Source of the DNA: an uncultured Acidovorax sp.
GTDB lineage: Bacteria; Pseudomonadota; Gammaproteobacteria; Burkholderiales; Burkholderiaceae_C
Direction of reading: 5' to 3'
Length of the DNA: 64,000 nt
Assembly (NCBI GenBank): GCA_913774955.1
Contig: CAJYKV010000022.1
Coordinates: 1 to 64,000 of the forward strand
A program made the position numbers and the translations under genes. Shown here one piece after another: positions 8,179-15,471 of this stretch (positions within the stretch are counted from its first letter, which is position 1; each line of letters opens with the position of its first letter). The notes beneath the pieces are model-generated. The model saw nothing but the letters and a program-made list of their open reading frames with translations. It was not told the origin of the DNA and searched no databases.

Positions 8179-9480
8179 TCAGGCCCGGGAGGAATCGGCG
8201 GAGTCCTGCACCGGCATCTGCTGCGCTGCGGCGGCACCGCCGTTGGCAGCGCCTTCATTGCCGGATTTCCTGGCCGTGAGCGTCTCGAGCAGCTTCAGCA
8301 GCACTTCGAGGATCTTCTGGATCTGCGCCTGGCCATCGTTGCCCTTGGCGAGGCTGTCCACGCCACGCGTGTCGCCCTTCGACACCTCGTCCAGCAGCTG
8401 CTGGATCTGCTCCGCCGGGCTGCCGCCGGCTGCGCCCTGTGCAGCGGCCGCCGGAGCGTTCGCAGCGGGATCGGCGCCGGCAGGCGCGCCGCCGCCAGCG
8501 GGAGCAGCGCCGGACGGGGCGGCGCCCGAGGGCGCACCACCCGCCGGAGCTGCACCGCCAGCGGGCGCACCGGCACCGCCACCGGCATCGCCGTTCTGCG
8601 AGTCCTTGCCCTTCTGTGCCGTCTGGAGCAGCTGGATCAGCTGCTGCAGCAACTGCATCAGCTGATCGATCGAGGAGCCGCCCTTGTCGCCGGAGCCGTT
8701 CGCGCCCGACGGACCCGACGGTCCGGACGCCCCCGATGGGTCTTGCGCACCGTTCTTGTCCGCCTTGTTGAGCAGCAGCTCCAGCAGTTGCTTGACCAGC
8801 TCACCCACCTCGTCCGTGCCGCCGGCGTTCGCGCCGCCGGTGCTGCCTGCCGCGGCCGGACCACCGGCGCTGCCAGCGCCACCGGCATTGCCCGCGCCAC
8901 CCGTGCTGCCCGAACCACCGGCCCCCCCGGCGCTGCCCGCGCCGCTGCTGCCCCCGGAACCGCCCGTGCCGCCGCCGGCAGGCGATGCGCCGGTGAGCGA
9001 TTCGAGGCTCTTCATGAAGTCCTTGGCAAGCTGGTTGAAGCTGCCGTTGGACTGGCCGTCGTCGAGCTTGTCCAGCGTCTGGGGGTCCGAGCCCAGCGCT
9101 TCGGCCAGCTTCTGTGCGAAGCGGTTGGCCTTCTGGTCATCGAGCGACTTCTGGATGCTCTCGCCGAGGCTCTTGAACAGGTCGGCGAAGCGCTGCAGCA
9201 CGCCCTCGGGGCCCGAGCCGGCACTGCCGCCGGCACCGGGGCCGCCGGCGCCCGATGCACCACCAGGGCCCGACGCGCCGCCAGCCCCCGATGCACCACC
9301 GGGGCCCGACGACCCGGACTTGTCGCCCAGCTTGTCCTGCAGTGCACGCACGACCTGTTCGATGACCAGCAGCACGATCTGCTGGAGGGCATCGTCGGCG
9401 CCGCCGCCCGCCGGCGCAGCCGGCGTCGAGCGGGACAGGTCGATTCCCGGGCGGGACAGTTGGATCTGAGAAATGGACAT
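8179..9480 (-). CDS. Harpin-like secreted protein, 433 aa (PopA/Hpa1 type)
   Basis: ATG 9480 follows AGGAG eight bases upstream. The protein has the marks of a harpin: very rich in Gly, Ala, Ser and Gln, no Cys, acidic to neutral and non-enzymatic. Four Leu/Gln-rich amphipathic helices (about residues 31-52, 222-241, 268-290 and 388-409) are separated by long Gly/Ala/Ser linkers, one being collagen-like GPGGASGAGG repeats. The first helix resembles the Hpa1/PopA core. No pectate-lyase domain is present, unlike HrpW. Harpins are secreted by the Hrp system, interact with membranes or walls and can elicit plant responses; these roles are known for the class and inferred here. It has its own perfect PIP box and terminator. 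Confidence 0.8.
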   Translation of the reverse strand: MSISQIQLSRPGIDLSRSTPAAPAGGGADDALQQIVLLVIEQVVRALQDKLGDKSGSSGPGGASGAGGASGPGGASGAGGPGAGGSAGSGPEGVLQRFADLFKSLGESIQKSLDDQKANRFAQKLAEALGSDPQTLDKLDDGQSNGSFNQLAKDFMKSLESLTGASPAGGGTGGSGGSSGAGSAGGAGGSGSTGGAGNAGGAGSAGGPAAAGSTGGANAGGTDEVGELVKQLLELLLNKADKNGAQDPSGASGPSGPSGANGSGDKGGSSIDQLMQLLQQLIQLLQTAQKGKDSQNGDAGGGAGAPAGGAAPAGGAPSGAAPSGAAPAGGGAPAGADPAANAPAAAAQGAAGGSPAEQIQQLLDEVSKGDTRGVDSLAKGNDGQAQIQKILEVLLKLLETLTARKSGNEGAANGGAAAAQQMPVQDSADSSRA

Positions 9481-9632
9481 GGATGAACTCCTGTGAAGTG
9501 AAGGAAGTAGCGCAACCCGAACGGGCGACGACGCAGCCGAGCGATGAAGCACACGATCTCCCGGTGCCTGCCGCCAGGTGCCGGATGCCGCGGTGCGGGG
9601 AGGGACCGAGCGCGCCGGAAGATCGCGAAGCC

Positions 9633-9694
9633 ACGTTAAAAGTGCGGCGGGGTCCGGGCCGGCCGGCACGCGAAGGCGGCGCAACCGATGCGAA
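9633..9694 (-). promoter_or_regulatory. PIP-box promoter of the harpin gene (perfect match)
   Basis: On the minus strand TTCGC (9694-9690), N15, TTCGC (9674-9670) is an exact HrpX PIP box. After 31 bases comes TAACGT (9638-9633), matching YANNNT. The harpin ATG is 153 bases past the -10. The remaining bases of this 239-base gene-free stretch (9481-9719) show no other clear signal. Confidence 0.88.
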
Positions 9695-9719
9695 TGCGGG
9701 CAGCTGCGCGGGCCCCGGG

Positions 9720-10610
9720 CTAGCGCGGCGCGCCGGCATCGCCGGGCGCGGGTACGGGCGCGGGCGCGGGCGCCGGTTCGGGCCGGCCGGGATCGCGTGG
9801 CGCGAAGATGCGCTCCAGGCGCTGCGCCACGGGCCGCAGCGTGAGCTGCTCGCGCACCTGGTGGAAGAACACGCCGACGAGCAGCACCAGCAGCAGCATG
9901 GTCGCCGCCCCCTTGAGCGGCTGCGCCAGGCTGCCGGGCTCGAGCTTTTCCGCGGCCTTGCTGAGCAGGCCCATGCCCAGGTCGATGAGCATCAGCGTCA
10001 TCAGCACGGGCCCGGCGATCTTCAGCATCGCCTGCGTGTACGACGCGATTTCCTGGGGAAAAAAGCGCTCCGCCAGCACCGGCCCGCTGGGCATCATGCC
10101 CGTGAGGGGCCACCATGCGTAGCTGTCGAACAGCAGCCCGACGAACACCAGCATGCCGCCGAGCATGTAGAAGCCGACGATCGCCATCTGCATGAGCAGG
10201 TTGCCCACGGGCGTGCTCTGCATGCCGCTGAGCGGGTTGGTCTGCTGGATGTTGTTGTAGCCCGCCTGGTTGTCGATCAGCATGCCGATGCCCTCGGCCA
10301 CCCAGAAAACGACGGAAACGACGAAGCCGATCAGCATGCCGATGAGCGCCTCCTTGAGCGCGAGCGCGACCAGCATCAGCGGACCGGTGCCATCGAGCAG
10401 GTCCGGCGGCTGGCCCCAGGCGACGAAGGCGCCCAGCAGCAGGACCATGCCGTTGCGCACCCGCCCCATCAGGAGCTGGTCGTTGGTGGCCGGCAGCACC
10501 AGCAGGGCCGCGTAGAAGCGCGTGCAGGAAAGCGCGAGCAGTGCGAACAGGCCCTTGAAATCCACGGCCATCCGGAAGAGGGCCAGGCCATTGTCGATGT
10601 AGCCTTCCAT
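9720..10610 (-). CDS. hrcT: HrcT, export apparatus membrane protein (SctT)
   Basis: 296 aa. The sequence FKGLFALLALSCTRFYAALLVLPA and the segment NNIQQTNPLSGMQSTPVGNLLMQMAIVGFYMLGG are characteristic of SctT/FliR, with about six membrane helices. With HrcR and HrcS it forms the helical export gate in the inner membrane. The tail after the last helix is Pro/Ala-rich. It starts six bases after the hrpB7 stop, so the two are cotranscribed. It is on the opposite strand from hrcN and hrcU, unlike the Xanthomonas arrangement. Confidence 0.97.
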   Translation of the reverse strand: MEGYIDNGLALFRMAVDFKGLFALLALSCTRFYAALLVLPATNDQLLMGRVRNGMVLLLGAFVAWGQPPDLLDGTGPLMLVALALKEALIGMLIGFVVSVVFWVAEGIGMLIDNQAGYNNIQQTNPLSGMQSTPVGNLLMQMAIVGFYMLGGMLVFVGLLFDSYAWWPLTGMMPSGPVLAERFFPQEIASYTQAMLKIAGPVLMTLMLIDLGMGLLSKAAEKLEPGSLAQPLKGAATMLLLVLLVGVFFHQVREQLTLRPVAQRLERIFAPRDPGRPEPAPAPAPVPAPGDAGAPR

Positions 10611-10616
10611 GGCGCG

Positions 10617-11159
10617 TCAGCCCACGGCCATCCCCATCGATTTCGCCGACACCCGGCTGCGCCGCAGATCCCGCGCGGCCGCCAGCATGCGGGCCGCCGC
10701 GGTTTCCTCGGCCTCCTCGTCCTGCGCGTCCTCCTGCGCGCGCTCGGCCGCCGCGAGGACCTGCTGCAGCCGCTCCTGGGCATCCTCCAGCTGCTGCCGC
10801 GCCCGGTGGAGGGACGCCCTGCAGCGCTGCACTTCGCCGCGCGCGGCCTCGACGCGCGCCTCTGCCTGCGCCGTCTGCCGCCGCGCGTCGGCGCTCCGCG
10901 CCTGCGCATCCTCCACCAGCATCTGCAGCGCCACCACGTCGTTGCCGAGGAAGCGGTGGCCCTCTCCGGTGGCGGAGGCCAGGCGGTCACGGCGGGCGCG
11001 CTCCGCGTCCAGCGCGGCCTCCTGGGCGGCCGTCACCTCGGCGTGCGCCGCCTCCTCGCCCTGCATCGCTCCGATGCTCTGCTGCAATGCCGCCTCCGCC
11101 TGCTCCGCGCGGCGGGACTTGAGGCGCACCAGTGTGCGCAGCCCTTTGATCGTGCTCAC
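10617..11159 (-). CDS. hrpB7: HrpB7/HrpD, ATPase-associated stalk protein (SctO)
   Basis: 180 aa starting at GTG 11159, with GGGAGA five to six bases upstream. Almost the whole protein is a charged coiled coil rich in Ala, Arg, Glu and Gln, typical of the SctO/FliJ/HrpB7 class, which acts as a central stalk for the ATPase and hands chaperones back. Sequence conservation in the class is low; assignment relies on the coiled coil, size and pairing with hrcT. It is the first gene of a minus-strand operon and diverges from hrcU. Confidence 0.85.
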   Translation of the reverse strand: MSTIKGLRTLVRLKSRRAEQAEAALQQSIGAMQGEEAAHAEVTAAQEAALDAERARRDRLASATGEGHRFLGNDVVALQMLVEDAQARSADARRQTAQAEARVEAARGEVQRCRASLHRARQQLEDAQERLQQVLAAAERAQEDAQDEEAEETAAARMLAAARDLRRSRVSAKSMGMAVG

Positions 11160-11199
11160 GGTATCTCCCGGGCCGACACCCTGCGACCCTGTGGCCAGC

Positions 11200-11260
11200 A
11201 GCCTAGGCGGGCCCCGCGGCGCGCGGCCCCGGCGCCCGAAGCACGGCGCGGAAACGCGAA
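11200..11260 (-). promoter_or_regulatory. PIP-box promoter of hrpB7-hrcT
   Basis: On the minus strand TTCGC (11260-11256), N15, TTCGG (11240-11236) matches the PIP box with one mismatch in the last base. Thirty bases on is TAGGCT (11205-11200), matching YANNNT. The hrpB7 GTG is 41 bases past the -10. Confidence 0.75.
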
Positions 11261-11273
11261 CACGGCGCGCCGC

Positions 11274-11334
11274 TTCGCATGGACCGGCAGCGCTTCGCGC
11301 CATGGCGGCCACAGGCCGGGGCGCGCTCCAACAT
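11274..11334 (+). promoter_or_regulatory. PIP-box promoter of the hrcU operon (perfect match)
   Basis: TTCGC (11274-11278), N15, TTCGC (11294-11298) is an exact PIP box. After 30 bases comes CAACAT (11329-11334), matching YANNNT. The hrcU ATG lies 43 bases downstream. The box lies 13 bases from the divergent box for hrpB7-hrcT, so HrpX could act on both from one short region. Confidence 0.9.
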
Positions 11335-11376
11335 GGGCCCTGCCGCGCATCCCGAGCGCCTCCCGGATGGCCCACC

Positions 11377-12441
11377 ATGTCGGAAAAGACCGAAGAGCCC
11401 ACAGACAAGAAACTCAAGGATGCCCGCAAGAAGGGGCAGACGGCCAAGAGCCAGGACCTCGTCGCGGCGGCCGTCCTCGGCGCGGCGCTGCTGGTGCTCG
11501 TCGGCGCCGGGCCCATGCTCTACGAGCGGATCCGCCGCATCGTCGCCACCGCGATCGAGCAGGGCATGCAGGTGCATGGCACACAGCAGATGCTCGCGCT
11601 GCTGTCCTCGATGGCGCTCGACGGCATGGTGGTGGCCTTCGGCATGATCGCCGTCTCTGTGCTCGTCGCCATCCTGGCACTGCTGCCGCAGGTGGGCTTC
11701 ATGATCACCTTCGAGCCCCTGGCGCCGAAATTCGAGAGCCTCAACCCGGCCGAGGGCATCAAGAAGATGTTCAACGCGCGGTCCTTCATCGAGCTGCTGA
11801 AGTCGATCCTCAAGGCCCTGGTGCTGGGCACCGTGCTGTGGCAGATCGTGATGGGGCTGCTGCCGCTGCTCGTGGGCTCCGCCTACCTCACGCCCGAGGG
11901 CAGCGGACAGATCGCCTGGAGCGCGCTGCTGAAGCTCTTCTTCTGCGCCTTCCTCGTGTTCCTGGTCATCGGCCCGGTGGACTTCGGCCTGCAGAAGTGG
12001 CTGTTCGTGCGCGACCAGCGCATGAGCAAGGACGACGTGAAGCGCGAGCACAAGGACAACGACGGCGATCCGCACCTCAAGGGGCACCTGAGGTCCCTGC
12101 GCGAGGAAATGGCGACCTCGCCGCCGCAGGAGCGGGTGCCGGGCGCCACCGTGGTGGTCACCAACCCCACGCACTATGCCGTGGCATTGCGCTACACGCA
12201 CGGCGTCACGCCGCTGCCCGTGGTGGTCGCCAAGGGCATGGACCGCGAGGCCGCCGTCATCCGCGGCCTGGCCGCGCAGCACCACATTCCCATCGTCGCC
12301 AACCCGCCGCTCGCGCGCGCGCTGCACAAGCTGCCGCTGGACCAGCCCATTCCGGAGGCGCTCTTCGAAGCCGTCTCCGTCGTGCTGCGCTGGGTGGCCG
12401 AGCTCGACCGGCTCGGCGGCGAGCCCCCGCCCGCCGACTGA
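11377..12441 (+). CDS. hrcU: HrcU, substrate-specificity switch protein (SctU)
   Basis: 354 aa. It starts with the conserved MSEKTEEPTDKKLKDARKKGQ, has four membrane helices in the first 210 residues and a cytoplasmic domain with the autocleavage motif NPTH (Asn263). Self-cleavage between Asn and Pro changes export from early to late substrates; HpaP/HpaC-type proteins act on this domain. All key residues are present. It is the first gene of an operon with hrcV 46 bases downstream and is controlled by a perfect PIP box. Confidence 0.98.
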   Translation: MSEKTEEPTDKKLKDARKKGQTAKSQDLVAAAVLGAALLVLVGAGPMLYERIRRIVATAIEQGMQVHGTQQMLALLSSMALDGMVVAFGMIAVSVLVAILALLPQVGFMITFEPLAPKFESLNPAEGIKKMFNARSFIELLKSILKALVLGTVLWQIVMGLLPLLVGSAYLTPEGSGQIAWSALLKLFFCAFLVFLVIGPVDFGLQKWLFVRDQRMSKDDVKREHKDNDGDPHLKGHLRSLREEMATSPPQERVPGATVVVTNPTHYAVALRYTHGVTPLPVVVAKGMDREAAVIRGLAAQHHIPIVANPPLARALHKLPLDQPIPEALFEAVSVVLRWVAELDRLGGEPPPAD

Positions 12442-12487
12442 CGCCCTTTCTCCCCCCTTGCCCGCCGCCGCTCACCGAGGACGCACC

Positions 12488-14554
12488 ATGGCCAAGAAAC
12501 TCGACACCACCCTCGTCAACGACCTGACGATGGCCGCCTTCCTCGTCGGCGTGATCGCGCTGATGATCCTGCCGCTGCCCACGCTGCTGATCGACGCCCT
12601 GCTGGCGATCAACCTCAGCATCAGCGTGCTGCTGCTGATGACCACGCTGTTCATCCCGGACGCGGTCTCGCTCTCGACCTTCCCCTCGCTGCTGCTGTTC
12701 ACCACGCTCTTCCGGCTGTCGCTCAACATCGCATCGACCAAGGCGATCCTGCTGCACGCCGATGCGGGCCACCTGATCGAGAGCTTCGGCCAGCTCGTGG
12801 TGGGCGGCAATCTGGTGGTGGGGATCGTGGTGTTCCTCGTGATCACCATCGTGCAGTTCATCGTGATCGCCAAGGGCTCGGAACGCGTCGCCGAGGTCGG
12901 CGCGCGCTTCACGCTCGACGCGCTGCCCGGCAAGCAGATGAGCATCGACGCCGACCTGCGCGCCGGCCTGCTCACCGCCGACGAGGCCAAGGCCAAGCGC
13001 GCGCGGCTCAGCATGGAGAGCATGCTGCACGGGGGCATGGACGGCGCGATGAAGTTCGTGAAGGGCGACGCGATCGCGGGCCTGATCATCACGCTGGTCA
13101 ACATCCTCGCAGGCATCGTCGTGGGCATCATGTACCACGCCATGACCGCGGGCGAGGCCGCCAACCGCTTCGCCGTGCTGTCGATCGGCGATGCCATGGT
13201 CTCGCAGATCCCCGCGCTCTTCATCTGCATGGCCGCGGGCATCCTGACCACCCGCGTGGCCGACGAGCACCGCAAGAAGCCCACCTCGCTCGGCGAGGAC
13301 ATGACGGAGCAGCTCACGCGCAACACCCGCTCGATGTACCTGGCCGGCGCCCTGACCCTGGGCTTCGCCGCCATCCCGGGGTTTCCCGCCGTGCCGTTCG
13401 TCATGCTGGCCGCGGCCCTCGTGGGCGGCGGCCACTGGCTGTCGCGCCAGCGCAGGCGCAGCAGCCAGGCCCCGGCCAAGACCCATTCGAAGCCCATGGC
13501 CGCTCTGCTGCGCGAGGGCGGGAAAGGCGAAGGCGCGGCGATCCAGCACCGCCCGCCCGAATTCGCCAAGCCGCTGTCGATCCGGCTGTCCGCGGAACTG
13601 GTCCGCCTGCTCGACGCCGAGCGCCTCGACCGCGCGGTCGACAAGGAGCGCGAGGGCCTGCAGGCGCGGCTGGGCCTGCCCTTCCCGGGCGCGGCCATGT
13701 GGGTGGCGGACGAATTGCAGGAGCTGCGTTTCGACATCCTCATCAACGACGTGCCCGTGGCCCGGCGGCAGCTGCCCGGCGACATGCTCCTGCTGCTGGA
13801 TGCGCAGTCCCCGCTGGCCGCGCAGGCCCTGCCCGGCGGGCCGCTGCTCGGCATGGCGGAATCGCTCTGGATCGCGCCGTCGGCGCTCGCGCCCGGCCAG
13901 CGCGCCGGAACGTGCCTGGAGATCGAACAGGTCGTCGCCCGGGAGATGGTGGAGATGCTGAACCGCCACGCGCACCTGTTCATGGGCGTGCAGGAGGTGC
14001 AGTGGGTCATCGAGCGGGCCACGCCGGAATACCCGGGCCTCGTGGCCGAAGTGCAGAAGGTGATGCCGCTGCAGCGCATGGCCGAGGTGCTGCGCCGGCT
14101 GCTGGAAGAGCAGGTGCCGATCCGCAACATCCGCAGCATCTTCGAGAGCCTGATCACCTGGGCGCCGAAGGAGAAGGACCTGCTGCTGCTCACGGAATAC
14201 GTGCGCTCCGACCTCGGCCGCTACCTGGCGCACGAGGCCGGCGGCGGGCAGCGGCACATCTCGGCCATCCTGCTCGCGCCGGAGATCGAACAGGCGATCC
14301 GCGGCTGCATCAAGCCCACGCCGGCGGGCAACTACCTGGCCATGTCGCCCGACGACGCGCGCGACATCACGGAGCGCATCGCCGCCGTCGCGGGCCCCGC
14401 GGCCTCCGGCGGCGCGATCGCGCTCGTCACCTCGATGGACATCCGGCGCTACGTCAAGAAGATGATCGAGGGCCAGCTGGACTGGCTGCGCGTCTACTCC
14501 TTCCAGGAGCTCGGCAGCCTGATCGAACTGCGGCCCATCGGCCGCGTCGCCTGA
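12488..14554 (+). CDS. hrcV: HrcV, export gate protein (SctV)
   Basis: 688 aa, the usual length for SctV/FlhA. About eight membrane helices occupy the first 330 residues and include the conserved FHIPEP-type loop in variant form (FTLDALPGKQMSIDADLRAGLLTADEA). The large cytoplasmic domain forms a nonameric ring that docks chaperone-substrate complexes. A basic linker (around residue 315-340) joins the two parts. The segment ITWAPKEKDLLLLTEYVRSDLGRYL is conserved in the family. No truncation or odd codon use is seen. Confidence 0.98.
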   Translation: MAKKLDTTLVNDLTMAAFLVGVIALMILPLPTLLIDALLAINLSISVLLLMTTLFIPDAVSLSTFPSLLLFTTLFRLSLNIASTKAILLHADAGHLIESFGQLVVGGNLVVGIVVFLVITIVQFIVIAKGSERVAEVGARFTLDALPGKQMSIDADLRAGLLTADEAKAKRARLSMESMLHGGMDGAMKFVKGDAIAGLIITLVNILAGIVVGIMYHAMTAGEAANRFAVLSIGDAMVSQIPALFICMAAGILTTRVADEHRKKPTSLGEDMTEQLTRNTRSMYLAGALTLGFAAIPGFPAVPFVMLAAALVGGGHWLSRQRRRSSQAPAKTHSKPMAALLREGGKGEGAAIQHRPPEFAKPLSIRLSAELVRLLDAERLDRAVDKEREGLQARLGLPFPGAAMWVADELQELRFDILINDVPVARRQLPGDMLLLLDAQSPLAAQALPGGPLLGMAESLWIAPSALAPGQRAGTCLEIEQVVAREMVEMLNRHAHLFMGVQEVQWVIERATPEYPGLVAEVQKVMPLQRMAEVLRRLLEEQVPIRNIRSIFESLITWAPKEKDLLLLTEYVRSDLGRYLAHEAGGGQRHISAILLAPEIEQAIRGCIKPTPAGNYLAMSPDDARDITERIAAVAGPAASGGAIALVTSMDIRRYVKKMIEGQLDWLRVYSFQELGSLIELRPIGRVA

Positions 14555-14571
14555 GCAGCGGGGTCGTGGCC

Positions 14572-15471
14572 GTGGAAAGCGTGCCTTCCCTCCCGCGGCG
14601 CCCGGCGACCGCCACGGGCCCCTCCCCGCAGGCCGGCGGCTCCCCCCCCGGCCTCCGGGGCCTGGCCAGCCCGCTCGCGGCGGCCGCGGCCGGACGCTTC
14701 CAGCGCCATCTGTTCGGCGGGGCGCCCCCCGGGCCGGACGGCGCATCCTGCAGGCCGGCGCCCTTCGGCCTGGCGGAAATGTTGCCTCCCCCGTGGAGCG
14801 TCGGGCCCTGCACGGAACCCGGCGCCCCGGATTCCGCGCGCGACGAGCGGGGCGAAACGCCCGAGGCCATCGCCCCCCTGCCCTCCGGGCCCATCCCGCT
14901 GCCGGATCCTGTCGGCGGGTGGGACACGATGGATGCCTGGCCGCCCGCCTGCGGCCCGCTCAGGTCGCGGAGCGGCGCTTTCGAGCCGCTCCTGCACGCG
15001 GCCGAGTCGGAAGACGCGACCCCACCGCCGGACGCCGTCGCGCCGCGCCGGGAACCCGCCCCGCCTCCCGGCGGCGCCGCGCCACCCGATGGCCGGCACG
15101 GCGATGGCGAGCCGCACCGCGAACGGGAGGAGTGCGGCCCCGGCGGTGCGCCGGCCCCCGGCACGGCCTCGCCGCCCGGGGCCGCGCCGGCCTGGCTGCA
15201 GGACACTGTGCAGCGCATCGCGTGGCTCTGCTCCCGGGCGGACCCGGCGTTCCAGTCCTGGTCGGTCACGGTGCCGATGGACCCCGCCGTGCTGCCGGAC
15301 AGCGAGGTCCTGCTCTCCCTTTCGCCTTACGCGATGCACCTTCGGTTCCGCACCGGCTCGCCGGAGGCGGCCCACCTAATCTCCCTCCATCGCGATCCAT
15401 TGCGCGCGCAGCTCGAGGCATTGGGCCCCGGGCAGCGCGGCATCGACATCGATCTGGAATCCCTGCCGTGA
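14572..15471 (+). CDS. hpaP: HpaP-like type III secretion control protein
   Basis: About 299 aa from GTG 14572, with GGGG eight bases upstream; GTG 14566 is in frame but too near the binding site, and no ATG occurs until 14778. The first 200 residues are Pro/Gly/Ala-rich and probably disordered. The last 95 residues (WLQDTVQRIAWLCSRADPAFQSWSV onward) are ordered and fit the type III substrate-switch (HpaP/HpaC, SctP) domain. The position between hrcV and hrcQ is that of hpaP/hpaC in Ralstonia and Xanthomonas. The stop overlaps the hrcQ start by four bases (GTGA). Confidence 0.75.
   Translation: MESVPSLPRRPATATGPSPQAGGSPPGLRGLASPLAAAAAGRFQRHLFGGAPPGPDGASCRPAPFGLAEMLPPPWSVGPCTEPGAPDSARDERGETPEAIAPLPSGPIPLPDPVGGWDTMDAWPPACGPLRSRSGAFEPLLHAAESEDATPPPDAVAPRREPAPPPGGAAPPDGRHGDGEPHREREECGPGGAPAPGTASPPGAAPAWLQDTVQRIAWLCSRADPAFQSWSVTVPMDPAVLPDSEVLLSLSPYAMHLRFRTGSPEAAHLISLHRDPLRAQLEALGPGQRGIDIDLESLP

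Noticed and set aside
8500-9300. Repetitive GGC/GCC-rich sequence in the harpin gene considered as a DNA tandem repeat or CRISPR
   Set aside because: The repetition follows codons for Gly, Ala and Ser without a constant repeat and spacer length; it is protein low complexity and not a DNA array.
9012-9739. Long open frames on other strands inside the harpin and other GC-rich genes
   Set aside because: GC-rich third positions create long shadow frames. These have Arg/Pro/Ala-rich translations with no domain pattern and no ribosome binding sites, and overlap well-supported genes.
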